This document shows, one piece after another, positions 25,841-34,689 of a stretch of 64,000 bases of DNA. The notes beneath the pieces were generated by a model. That model was not told the DNA's origin and searched no databases. It saw nothing but the letters and a program-made list of their open reading frames with translations. The stretch is taken from NCBI RefSeq assembly GCF_023028345.1, contig NZ_CP095487.1, positions 806,001 to 870,000 on the forward strand, in the 5' to 3' direction. Origin of the DNA: Halorientalis marina (lineage in GTDB: Archaea > Halobacteriota > Halobacteria > Halobacteriales > Haloarculaceae). A program made the translations under genes and the position numbers. Numbering within the stretch: position 1 is the stretch's first letter; every line of letters starts with the position of its first letter.

Positions 25841-26246
25841 AGCCGGATTTTGCGTCCGTTCGGGACCGCATGGATAACGACCGGCGTGGGTGAGTATTTC
25901 TCTTGAGTAACGATAGAGACGTCAGATTAATCAAAGTATGCGCGAAGAGCGGCTCCTTATTTTGATCGGGATTCCGTTCCATCGCTTCATAGAGTGTGAT
26001 AGAACGTGCAGGGTTTTTACAGGCAGTTCACAAGGTGCTTACTTTCAGGATTGCTAAATATGAATCACCTGCTCAGTGTGCACGCACACTGAGCACTCAG
26101 GTTTTATACACACGCCGCCCAACAGCGATCTAAGTAGAATTGAGGTCAGTGTATATCCTGGCAGAGGGTGCGGTCCCGGCGTGATCGTGGCGACAGCCGG
26201 ACCCGTCGACGCTCGCGAGGAGCGCGAATTCTACATGACGTTTTTT
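25841..26246. other. Intergenic region
   Basis: No gene seen. It contains a strong hairpin (26071-26094), listed separately, and the left edge of the truncated gene that ends at 26247. Confidence 0.4.
26071..26094. terminator. Perfect 11-bp inverted repeat, terminator or element end
   Basis: GCTCAGTGTGC pairs with GCACACTGAGC around a 2-base loop, followed 9 bases later by 'ttttat'. It could terminate transcription or be the end of a lost insertion sequence. Confidence 0.4.
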
Positions 26247-26612
26247 TTAGAGCAGGTCCTCAATCGCGTCGAGGAACTTGTGAAAGTCGTCGGCGCCGTC
26301 ACCGACTAGGACCCACGATCCGCAAACATCGCCCGCCGGGTCCTGGTGGCCGACGTCCGGCGTCCCGAGAAGTTGCTCGCGTTTCTCGGACCGCGGTTCG
26401 TACAGCACGCGGTTCGCCGAGTACACACCGTAGCGCGAACTGATCGCCGTCTCCGTCGCGAGCATCTTCGCGACGTGGCGGCGTCGGTCAGCGTCGTCAA
26501 GCACCCAGTCGGGGAACCGGTACACGGTCGTCACCTCAATTCCGACCATGTCGTACAGCCGCATCGTCGTCCCGGCGAGGCCGTGAGCATCGCGGAGCAA
26601 CTGGGCGATCGC
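26247..26612 (-). pseudogene. 5'-truncated gene, product unknown
   Basis: The minus strand reads as good haloarchaeal coding sequence ('GIEVTTVYRFPDWVLDDADR', 'GSWVLVGDGADDFHKFLDAI') from about 26612 down to a stop at 26247. An ATG exists at 26663, but the first ~17 codons from it are antisense to a remnant of another gene (26613-26738), so the true 5' end was probably lost at the junction near 26612. An internal ATG at 26564 would still allow a shorter protein of about 105 residues. No family recognised. Confidence 0.45.
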
Positions 26613-26738
26613 GGGAAAGAACAGGCCGTCGTCGAGGGGCGATTCGAATACTTTGAGGGGCATGTTGAAGGGAAATTCTACGACGATGCTGTTCGGCTCA
26701 CCGATGTCAAAGTGATTGCCTATAGCCCCACCACTGAG
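26613..26738 (+). pseudogene. Remnant of a second copy of the 11266-11652 gene
   Basis: The + strand translates to 'GKEQAVVEGRFEYFEG' and 'EGKFYDDAVRL', continuing to 'VIAYSPTTE', collinear with the last ~42 codons of the zinc protein gene at 11266-11652, and the DNA itself is visibly similar. The parent stop (GAGTGA) is GAGTGT here, and the 5' two thirds, including the Cys motifs, are absent. Confidence 0.7.
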
Positions 26739-26773
26739 TGTCGATCGAACGAACGGCGACTCACTCCGAGTAG

Positions 26774-28165
26774 TTACGAGTCCTCTTCAGTTAACGCGGA
26801 AGCAGCGGGCTCCAGCAACTGGAACTCGAGGTCGCGCTGGGCCAAATTGAACTCACTGTGTTTCAATTGTCGGTGTTCTTCGGATTCTGTGTCAATAACC
26901 GGGTTGGAATGATTTATATTTGTGAAATATATGTCAGTATCTACCTCTCGGAATGTATCCATCGTCCGAGGGATGGGTGGATGAGGGACGGATTCTTGAC
27001 GGCCAATTTCGTTCGCGTCCCAAAAGCACCCGTCCACGATGGCGATGTCGACTCGTTGGACGAGTTCTGAGAGACGCTTCGTCCATCTATCGATATCGCT
27101 GATATACAGCAGCGAGCGACCAATCCCCTCGATATAAAACGCCAGCGTCTCAGTAGGCGAGTATTCGTGAGGGACGCTGTACGGCGTTATCTCACACCCA
27201 ACGAGATCGATCGTCTCACCACCATGTATGTTATTGATTTGAATATTGTTGGCTTCAGCTAACGCTGAAAATGGCCCAGAAGAGGAGAAGAGATATTCTT
27301 CGAGGTCAGGGGTACAGTAGATCGGAAGTCGGAGGGAGTCGGATACCTCGTTCCCGAATTGAAGAAGTCCTGTAATCTGTCCTATATGTGCATGGGTGAT
27401 GAAGACACCGTCTATGTGATCAGTCTGTGTTTGAAACCTGAGGTCCGGAGATGGGTCGATAACGTATCGAAACGTCCGCCCTTTCGTCGCGGTTATTTCT
27501 AGGGACGACACATATCTTGGGCGGTCATTCTCTCGTGCTTGCTCACAGTTTGAACAGGCACAGTCTATCTGTGGAACCCCTCCGTCTTGCGCGGACCCGA
27601 GAACAGTGACTTCAGGGTGTGATTGATATGACTCTCCTGTCGTCTCGGTGGGGACCATCTCCTTGAGATGGTTTCCTTCATCCGCAACCGCAGACAACTC
27701 ATGCCGCGAGAGAATCGTCTCTATCTGTTCGACATCGATCGCTCGTTTCCACATATCTGGACCGTGAATACTCTCTGCGAGCTGCTCGAAAGTCAGCAAA
27801 TATAGCGTGTGATCTTCGGGTTCGATCATCTCTTCTGTTGCACAAAACACAACGGGCTCGTCGTACGTTATCGGCGTGCTATCGTCCACAAGCACGCTCT
27901 TCAATAACTGGAGGACGCGCGTCTTTCCACCGTCGGGCCTGGATATACTGGTGAACTGTTTAAACTCAGCTACGTCAACTCCTCTGAACCCGCCTGGGTT
28001 TTGGGTTATTGCATATCTTCCCTGTGAATCAATAACGGTGAACACGGAGTCATCATCGTACTCCAGAACCCCATCTGCAAATACCTGCTGCGGAATGGTG
28101 ACCTTTTCGTACGCTGAACGTATCGTATGACCACCAAAACAGAACCACGAGCGTTTCTTCGACAT
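26774..28165 (-). CDS. PqqB-like metallo-beta-lactamase-fold hydrolase with extra N-terminal domain
   Basis: A 463-residue protein. Residues ~185-440 match the PqqB branch of the metallo-beta-lactamase superfamily: 'VTVLGSAQDGGVPQIDCACS' and 'NCEQARENDRPRYVSSLEI' at its start, then 'GVFITHAHIGQITGLLQFG', the PqqB variant metal motif (HxHxGQ in place of HxHxDH). The first ~180 residues are a separate domain without recognised motif. No other PQQ-synthesis gene is present, so it is unlikely to make PQQ; an uncharacterised hydrolase is more likely. The gene is markedly AT-richer than its neighbours, suggesting transfer. Confidence 0.82.
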   Translation of the reverse strand: MSKKRSWFCFGGHTIRSAYEKVTIPQQVFADGVLEYDDDSVFTVIDSQGRYAITQNPGGFRGVDVAEFKQFTSISRPDGGKTRVLQLLKSVLVDDSTPITYDEPVVFCATEEMIEPEDHTLYLLTFEQLAESIHGPDMWKRAIDVEQIETILSRHELSAVADEGNHLKEMVPTETTGESYQSHPEVTVLGSAQDGGVPQIDCACSNCEQARENDRPRYVSSLEITATKGRTFRYVIDPSPDLRFQTQTDHIDGVFITHAHIGQITGLLQFGNEVSDSLRLPIYCTPDLEEYLFSSSGPFSALAEANNIQINNIHGGETIDLVGCEITPYSVPHEYSPTETLAFYIEGIGRSLLYISDIDRWTKRLSELVQRVDIAIVDGCFWDANEIGRQESVPHPPIPRTMDTFREVDTDIYFTNINHSNPVIDTESEEHRQLKHSEFNLAQRDLEFQLLEPAASALTEEDS

Positions 28166-28406
28166 ATGTTATCACAACAGGTTTATAATATATATTGCTT
28201 TCTGGGCGTTCATCTATATCTAAAAACAGTCAAGAGCGAACAACCTCCTTATACCATCAGCCAGGATAAGACACTCTCCTCTGAGAGAGAGGGAGATCAA
28301 TCAGCGCTCACGTATTTGAAGGGCTTAATCACCTGTGTACAGAAGGGCTTGATGCGGTCATCGGTCGCCAGCTGTCGACTGGGCGGACCGGTCGATTACT
28401 GGGTCT

Positions 28407-28422
28407 TGCCCCGTCGGGGGCA
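28407..28422 (+). promoter_or_regulatory. Hairpin before 28445 gene, possible divergent leader
   Basis: TGCCCC (28407-28412) / GGGGCA (28417-28422) with loop GTCG, 22 bases before the ATG. Position and GC stem resemble the six leaders at 17-23 kb, but the AGGGGTG loop is missing, so kinship is doubtful. Confidence 0.3.
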
Positions 28423-28444
28423 CAACGAGGTGTTCCACTAGCCA

Positions 28445-28762
28445 ATGGCAACTAACAACAGCGGCAGCACTGACGACTTCCCCATGGTGATTCACGACGC
28501 TTGGATGGCTGTGTTTGAAGAACTGGAGGAAGAACACGCCGAGATTCTGCCACGGTTCAAACGGGCGTTCGGGTACATAGGGACGAACCGGCAGGATCGC
28601 GAGATCCTGACCGAAGTACTTCCAGTGCCCGAGAGCGAAACGCCATACCGACCGCCAGTCACGACTGACGAGCAACTTGACGACGAGCTCGCGGAGTTCG
28701 CACGCCTGGTAGCAGTCCTCCTAGAGCAGGAAATCACGCAGCGTCTCTCGCTCGCCGACTGA
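28445..28762 (+). CDS. Small acidic helical protein of unknown function
   Basis: A 105-residue, strongly acidic, mostly helical protein ('MAVFEELEEEHAEILPRFKR', 'LAEFARLVAVLLEQEITQRL'). No recognised motif. It stands between the PqqB-like gene and the first HEAT-repeat gene and may mark the start of the signalling island. Confidence 0.6.
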   Translation: MATNNSGSTDDFPMVIHDAWMAVFEELEEEHAEILPRFKRAFGYIGTNRQDREILTEVLPVPESETPYRPPVTTDEQLDDELAEFARLVAVLLEQEITQRLSLAD

Positions 28763-29270
28763 TAACCCTTCCTCGGGACTGTCGGCGGTGCGACAGACGC
28801 GGTGCGTTGTTCAGATTCGGTTGCAAAGAGACGGGCGAGAGTCTCCGAAACCCATAAAAAACCGCCCGCAACAGCGGACGTTCCGTCGAGATCATGAACA
28901 TGGTAGCGAGGGCGGGGTTACAGGTTGTGGTGGCTTGGCGTCAGGTTCAGTAGGGCAGGCGACGAACGACAAACAACTAGATGCCGCGCGGGACTAGGCG
29001 AAGGCAGAACGATGCAGTGGAGAGTCAGGACGGCTGGCAAGGCCACGAGCAGCGACGCTGCAAAAACAGCCGATCGTACGAACCTGGCGGAGCCACCGCA
29101 TCTGGATTCTGGCGGACCGGGAGTCGTTGTCGAGCACCATTCCAACGCCAGACGGAGAGCGGCATCTTTCACAATCCGGATGGCGGGCACGATTCGCGCA
29201 GGCGTCAAGTGACTCGAGCACGCCACCGCAGTCAACACCTGAACCTGCTGGCAGGAGGGTGGGCTCACAC
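28763..29270 (+). other. Long leader region of the first HEAT gene
   Basis: No gene I can support. The HEAT frame is open back to a TTG at 29127, but the Ser/Pro-rich translation there does not look like the N-termini of the paralogues. Confidence 0.4.
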
Positions 29271-32200
29271 GTGACACTGTCCGAGGTGGACCTGCTCTGG
29301 CCGGCAACGCTCCCGTCGACTTACGGCACAACAGCAGTGACTAGCGAGCGTGACCGTTTCGACACGAGTCTCGACCGTAACCTCTCTACGGGGGCGCCAC
29401 TGAGCAAACTCGCACTCACCGCCGACACACTTGACAGGGCACAGACAACTGCTCAGACCGATCCGGCCGAGATTTCCCCACTCGTCTCTGACATTCTCTC
29501 GATTGTCGAGTCCGTTGCGACACAGAACTCCTCAGCTGGAAAACAGGTTCTCGCCGGGAACTACACAATGCGGGTCCAACAGTACGGGATCGAGACCCTT
29601 GCGACACTTGCACCCGACCACCTCTCGCTTGGCACCGAACAAATGCGTACGAGACTCTTCCGAGTGATCACCGCCGTCCTCACCAATAGTGATGCGATTG
29701 CGGTCGTGCGTCCTGCTCTCGATTTACTGGGGACACTGGTCGTGGCAAGCGAGGAAGTGACCGGCCCGATGCTGACGGCGTCTGGAGTGGTTTCAGGCGT
29801 TCGACGCTGGCTCCCCGCTCTCGACGGGACGGGTACTCGTCTCGATGCCATCCGTGTTCTCGGTGCCTGTTCAGTCACAGCCGATTCGATCCCTCTCTCG
29901 GAGTCCGCGATAGCCACGCTTCGCCAGGCCGCAACCGCCGACGACCTCCTGTCTGTCGTCTGGAGTTCGCTGGTGATCGAGCGTCTAAACGTTTCAGTTG
30001 ATGGCATCCCGATCCACACGTCGGCAGACAAACCGACATACAGGACTGTCCAACTCCTCTGTCGACTGCTGGAACTAGACGCATCGGGGGACGCGCCAGC
30101 CGAGTCATCCGCGACGGCGACACTCGAAAGATTGCTGGATACGACCGGGCATCTGGATGGGAAGCAAGAGCAGTACGCACCGGCATTCGCGTCACTTCGT
30201 GCTTTTGAAGCCGAGAATCCGACAGCACTCCAGACGGAAACAACCATCCAGGCGCTCGGAGAGTTCGCCGTTGCTGGCTGCTTCCCGACTGCGGAGATCT
30301 CACAGCGTATCTGTGACGTGCTCGCTGATATACTCGCACATAGCGAAACACCACCTGTCCTCACGGAAGCGGCGAGTACGCTCGAACGACTCGCCACGGC
30401 TGGCGACTTGATAAATACCGAGTGTAAAGCGGCGTTCACCGCCCTCGCGCGGGCGATGTACGCCCCCAATCAAACCGATCCTGAACCGCTGGCGGCGGCA
30501 CTGGTCGCACTCGTCGCAACCAAAAGCGTTGAGTCGATCACACTGTCGGGACTGCAGGAGGGAGCTGAACTGTGTGGACCGGTTCTCGGGCCGGGAACGG
30601 ACATCCAGACAGCTGTTCGGCCGTTCAGACACCCAGCGGTTCCCGATCGCGTCCCGGAGCTCGTCGTCGATGCGTTCCGAAGCTCACTGGGTAGCATCAC
30701 CAGTTCAGCCAACCAGGTGCCGGCGCTCGTGCTCGCAGTCATGCAACGACGGGGCCTCCTGTCGGGTGAACCCACGTATGCGACGAGCTGTCGGCGCTAT
30801 TGTGCGGCCTCTGTATCATCTGATTCTCTCGGCCTCCGAACGCAGGCACCTCTCGACGCACTCGCCCACTCGGGTCTGCTCAAGCAGGCTGACCTGTCGG
30901 AATCGGTCGAGATACTCACCGAGGGAATTGACCCTGCCTCCGAGGCATCATCGACGATCGCGGCGGAGCGGCTCAACACACTCGTAGAGGCGGGTTGCCT
31001 CGACACTCACTATGCGTACCGGCCAGTCGTTGATGCACTGTGCCGAGCCGCACACCCCACAACCGAGCCGGATCCGAAATCTCCGCTGGAAGCACTTACC
31101 GCGCTCGGAGCGACGAATGCACTCCCCGCCGACGGCGAGTACATCCCGGTCATCGACCTCATCGAAGACGTACTGAGTCGTGGTGTCGATACGAGTGTCC
31201 TCTCCCGGTTCGTCGAGAGCGGTCCGCTCGACGCCACCCTGTCACGAGCCACCACCGACGAGCCTCGTCCGTCCCTTCGTCTGGTCTCGCGTCTCCTGGC
31301 AGTCTTCCTCACAAATGAGTATCTTTCCGACACCCGGAGCCTCGAGCACATCGCTACCCTGTTCGCGGCGCACGTTCCCGCCCCTGACTCGGGCGACGTG
31401 CTCCAGACCGGCGCAGCATTTGGCCTCGGTATCATGGCAGCCAAACGCCCCCTCACAGACGTCACGTTCACCAAGACCGTCCGTCGTCTCATCGCGTGGA
31501 CGGACCCCGACCTCGCAGGCGACGGCGAGACGGCGGCACTCGTCGTTTCGACCCTCGCTCGGGAGGGCTACATCGACGCCAGTTTGCAGCTCCCCGACCT
31601 CAGTCCGCTTCGCCGCATGGCGACAACTCCTGACGCCGCGATCGATAGTCGACAGCCGCTTGTCTGTCTGGGGACGCTCTTACAAACCCACCCAGCGATA
31701 CCACAGGGCGAACGGGACCAGAGTACAACGACGCTTCTTGAGAGCGCAGCACCCGGGGACGATACGCACACGTTTGCGGCCGCGCTGGCCCTTTCCTGGG
31801 CGGTCGACGCAGATACCGATTTGAAACCCGATCTATCGGCGCTGATTGACGACCTCTGTACGTCGATGGTTCGCCTCTCGGAGCGCCCTCCCAGTGCTGA
31901 CATCGAAGATTATCTCGCTCTCTCGGGGGTCTCGGTCGATACTCACAGCTACGACCTCGACGCACCGGAAGCGGCAGCTGTCCTCGATACACTCGCAACT
32001 GCCGTCGACCCGGAACGCCTCGTTCCAGCAATCACTGACGCCATGACGTCGATTGCTGGGTCAGACGGATCGCCACTCGCTGGTGACTCCGCGACTGAAC
32101 AGTTGCTACACGCACTCCACACGAGTCTCGTCCTCTCGAGTCCGGATTTCGAGCTGGCTTCAGTTGACGACGGACCGCTCGAACTGGGTCCAGTACCCAT

Positions 32201-32279
32201 GGCCTACCTTACGGACCCCGACGGAACGACAGCGACACAGATCCGGGCACTCGATCTGCTCTGTTACTGGGGCGACTGA
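29271..32279 (+). CDS. Large HEAT-repeat protein (paralogue A)
   Basis: A 1002-residue all-helical repeat protein. The GTG at 29271 is chosen because it follows 'gcaggagggt' and gives an N-terminus in line with the paralogues; TTG at 29127 is the longest option. It shares three landmarks with the HEAT genes at 43-56 kb: an N-terminal 'LALTADTLDRAQTTAQTDPA' helix, a 'SAGKQVLAGNYTMRVQQYG' box (SKGRxxLxGxYxTxIxRxG in others) and a C-terminal 'TQIRALDLL'. It is the most divergent copy and the only one on the + strand, at the far side of the kinase/ATPase genes. No catalytic motif; a scaffold role is inferred. Confidence 0.82.
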   Translation: MTLSEVDLLWPATLPSTYGTTAVTSERDRFDTSLDRNLSTGAPLSKLALTADTLDRAQTTAQTDPAEISPLVSDILSIVESVATQNSSAGKQVLAGNYTMRVQQYGIETLATLAPDHLSLGTEQMRTRLFRVITAVLTNSDAIAVVRPALDLLGTLVVASEEVTGPMLTASGVVSGVRRWLPALDGTGTRLDAIRVLGACSVTADSIPLSESAIATLRQAATADDLLSVVWSSLVIERLNVSVDGIPIHTSADKPTYRTVQLLCRLLELDASGDAPAESSATATLERLLDTTGHLDGKQEQYAPAFASLRAFEAENPTALQTETTIQALGEFAVAGCFPTAEISQRICDVLADILAHSETPPVLTEAASTLERLATAGDLINTECKAAFTALARAMYAPNQTDPEPLAAALVALVATKSVESITLSGLQEGAELCGPVLGPGTDIQTAVRPFRHPAVPDRVPELVVDAFRSSLGSITSSANQVPALVLAVMQRRGLLSGEPTYATSCRRYCAASVSSDSLGLRTQAPLDALAHSGLLKQADLSESVEILTEGIDPASEASSTIAAERLNTLVEAGCLDTHYAYRPVVDALCRAAHPTTEPDPKSPLEALTALGATNALPADGEYIPVIDLIEDVLSRGVDTSVLSRFVESGPLDATLSRATTDEPRPSLRLVSRLLAVFLTNEYLSDTRSLEHIATLFAAHVPAPDSGDVLQTGAAFGLGIMAAKRPLTDVTFTKTVRRLIAWTDPDLAGDGETAALVVSTLAREGYIDASLQLPDLSPLRRMATTPDAAIDSRQPLVCLGTLLQTHPAIPQGERDQSTTTLLESAAPGDDTHTFAAALALSWAVDADTDLKPDLSALIDDLCTSMVRLSERPPSADIEDYLALSGVSVDTHSYDLDAPEAAAVLDTLATAVDPERLVPAITDAMTSIAGSDGSPLAGDSATEQLLHALHTSLVLSSPDFELASVDDGPLELGPVPMAYLTDPDGTTATQIRALDLLCYWGD

Positions 32280-32301
32280 GCGGCCTGTGTGACCGCTGAC
32301 G

Positions 32302-33231
32302 TCACGGGGTCTCTTTCGGCACCGTGGTCGTGGCCGTTCCCGATCCATCCCGAGTCACGACGGTGACCTCGTTCGGCGTCTCGATCACGACGGCTTCGCC
32401 ACCGATCGATCCCAGGTTCGAGCGAATCGTGTTCTGGCAGACGACGTTCCCTTTCCTTACGACCTCCGTCTGTCGAGAGTGACCGACGATCTGTGGCGGT
32501 GCGTCTCGCGGCATGTGGAGGAAGTCCATCCAGAGGAGCCCTGCGTCGGGACCTCGGCCATCCTTGTCGAGACCGAAGAGCAGGTCGTATTGCTCGGGGA
32601 CGTCTTCCTGCACGCTCCCGTCGTCAGTGCCTGTCATCTCCTCGTGAACCTCGTCAGCACAGGTTCGAAGCCGTGTATTCACGCTGGTCGCGTCGAACGA
32701 CGATTCGCGGCCGGCGTGGCTATAGGTGTGATTGTATCCCTCGAACGCGGCGTTCCAGACCCCGGCGCGTACCTGATCGACGAACGAAACGCGGGCTTCC
32801 TGGGTCAGTTGTCCGCTGTAGGTCTGTGGCCAGTGGAGAACGTCCGGCAACATGATAGCCATCTCGTGATTGCCGAGATGGAGTCGGACACGCCCGGGTG
32901 GCGCCTCCTGTTTCAGCCGAAGCGCGGTTTCGAGCACGCTCTCGTTCTCGTCTCCCCTGTCGATCAGGTCACCGTTGAACAGCAGGATGTAATTCGAGCC
33001 GGCCCAGTGAAGCTGTCCCGAACTGTCTTCGGTCACGACGGGATCGCGTACGTCCCCGACCGCGGTCAGTGCGGAGTGGGCTGGCTCGTAATAGCCGTGA
33101 ATGTCGCTGATGCTCAGGATCGCTGGCGCGCCGTCAAAATCGTCGACTGTGGACGTCTCCCGCGTCGGAAGAGACCCCTCGATTGTCGGCAATGATTCCG
33201 ACGCCGTTGCCCGCCTGATCTCCTCTCTCAT
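32302..33231 (-). CDS. PPP/ApaH-like metallophosphatase
   Basis: A 309-residue calcineurin-like phosphatase with the complete metal-binding set: SDIHG (D43, H45), 'LLFNGDLIDRGDEN' (D88, D91), LGNHEM (N121, H122), 'TYSHAG' and 'VGHSRQ' near the C-terminus. This is the PPP-family pattern (GDxHG, GDxVDRG, GNHE), fitting a Ser/Thr protein phosphatase or ApaH-like nucleotide hydrolase. It is convergent with HEAT paralogue A and downstream of the coiled-coil/ATPase pair on the same strand, with an 84-base gap. Next to a protein kinase, reversal of protein phosphorylation is the likely job. Confidence 0.85.
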   Translation of the reverse strand: MREEIRRATASESLPTIEGSLPTRETSTVDDFDGAPAILSISDIHGYYEPAHSALTAVGDVRDPVVTEDSSGQLHWAGSNYILLFNGDLIDRGDENESVLETALRLKQEAPPGRVRLHLGNHEMAIMLPDVLHWPQTYSGQLTQEARVSFVDQVRAGVWNAAFEGYNHTYSHAGRESSFDATSVNTRLRTCADEVHEEMTGTDDGSVQEDVPEQYDLLFGLDKDGRGPDAGLLWMDFLHMPRDAPPQIVGHSRQTEVVRKGNVVCQNTIRSNLGSIGGEAVVIETPNEVTVVTRDGSGTATTTVPKETP

Positions 33232-33315
33232 GGTGTTCTAACAACGAATATGCCAACAGAGAATCTTGTGCTCCGGTCGAGTCGGTATCGCTGTTTCATC
33301 ATCTGTAGTTCTGTA

Positions 33316-34689
33316 TCAAGCGTAACGTTGGCTATTGGACAGTACGACACTCACTGGGAGCCGATCTGCGAGCGCGAGGACAGTGTCCTGATTGTCCGGA
33401 GTGAGGGGTACCTCCTCGCCGCCAGTCAGTGACTGCCAGATCTCGAGTACCTGTTCTTGATCGACTGATTCCACGTCCGTTTCGAGGTGAGAGGTGAGCC
33501 ACTCGTGACGGTCAGCATACTCCTCCAGCGCCTCGGTAGGTCTGTCCCTGACGTGACTCGGGAGGAGTGGGGATTCCTCGAATCGCGGTTCCGGCCTCGA
33601 CGCGGATGCATTCGCCGCGAGGTCGAGTTCGTCGACGAGTTCACGCTGTGCCTGGAGGCGCCCGTGGAGTAACTCGATGAACCTGTCGATGTCGTTCGTC
33701 ATGTCCTCGACCGACTGGGCTGTGTACTCGAGCGTCGAATAGTCGTGTGTCTGTAGCGTCTCGTACGACGCCCACAGATCGGCGAGGACGGACTCGAATC
33801 GTTCCGGTGACTGGGCATCGGCTTCGAGCGGGTCCATGAATTCAACCACGGTCGTATGGGTATCGGCCGTCGCGGCCACAGTCTGCCTAGCGTTCTCGAG
33901 CGTATCCACGAATTCGTCGATGTTGCCGCTTTCGTACGCGTCGGTCAGCTCTTCTTCGAGAACCAGCTGAATTTCGATTCCGTTTTCGCGGAGCGTCGTG
34001 AGCGCGGTGGCGATCGCGTCGACGTCGCTTCGAACGGCAGAGAGGTCAATATCGCCTGCATCCCTGTCGTAGAATTGCTTTGCATCCGCAAACTCGAGTG
34101 TCGGGGCCCAGTCACTCTCCGCAAGGATCGTCTCGAGTTCTTTCAACGTCTCGTGTCTCGCTTCGAGTCTGTCAACAATCGGTGTGAACTCGTGCTCTGG
34201 AGAGAGCATGATCGACGGCCGCTCCTCGACCACCTCGCCAAGCAACCCCAGCAGGACAGTGTCGAAATCGTCGATCCGTGTGTACAGGTTTTGATACGTT
34301 TCGGTGATGCTCTCCAGCTCGGCGGGGATTTTGGATTCGAGTCTATCGAGGGCCTGGTCGCGTTCCTGGTCACTGAGTGCAACCTGGAGTTGTCCAAGGA
34401 GGGCTGTGAAGGATTCGCGTGCGACCTGCTGGAGTGGTGACCGTACTGCTTCCTCGAGAGTCTCTCGCGTTTCCAGAAGTGTCTCCGGGTCCGTCGTTTC
34501 GATGACGTCGGTCTGGATCGAGGTGGTACTCTGATAGAACAACTCCCGCTCGTTGGTACTCATATTGTCGACGCGGTCCTGGTACTCCTCGACGGTCGTT
34601 TTGAACGCACGGAGTTCACGCAGCGTTTCCGAAAGCGTCCTCGAGCGCTCAGTGACTGTCTCGAGGATTGCCGGGCGAGTGTCAGTCAT
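33316..34689 (-). CDS. Coiled-coil partner of the large ATPase
   Basis: A 457-residue, very acidic, nearly all-helical protein with extended heptad-like stretches ('VTERSRTLSETLRELRAFKT', 'RLEARHETLKELETILAESD'). No enzymatic motif, membrane span or zinc site. Its ATG (34689) overlaps the stop of the ATPase gene by 8 bases, so the two are translationally coupled and likely form a complex, as seen for other large ATPase plus coiled-coil pairs. The same style of coiled coil forms the last ~250 residues of the ATPase, which suggests a heteromeric interaction. Confidence 0.75.
   Translation of the reverse strand: MTDTRPAILETVTERSRTLSETLRELRAFKTTVEEYQDRVDNMSTNERELFYQSTTSIQTDVIETTDPETLLETRETLEEAVRSPLQQVARESFTALLGQLQVALSDQERDQALDRLESKIPAELESITETYQNLYTRIDDFDTVLLGLLGEVVEERPSIMLSPEHEFTPIVDRLEARHETLKELETILAESDWAPTLEFADAKQFYDRDAGDIDLSAVRSDVDAIATALTTLRENGIEIQLVLEEELTDAYESGNIDEFVDTLENARQTVAATADTHTTVVEFMDPLEADAQSPERFESVLADLWASYETLQTHDYSTLEYTAQSVEDMTNDIDRFIELLHGRLQAQRELVDELDLAANASASRPEPRFEESPLLPSHVRDRPTEALEEYADRHEWLTSHLETDVESVDQEQVLEIWQSLTGGEEVPLTPDNQDTVLALADRLPVSVVLSNSQRYA

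Noticed and set aside
26068..26083. A 16-base stretch (CCTGCTCAGTGTGCAC) repeated at 40240-40255
   Set aside because: In a 64-kb window a same-strand 16-base match is expected about half the time by chance, and the flanks do not agree; not convincing as attachment sites.
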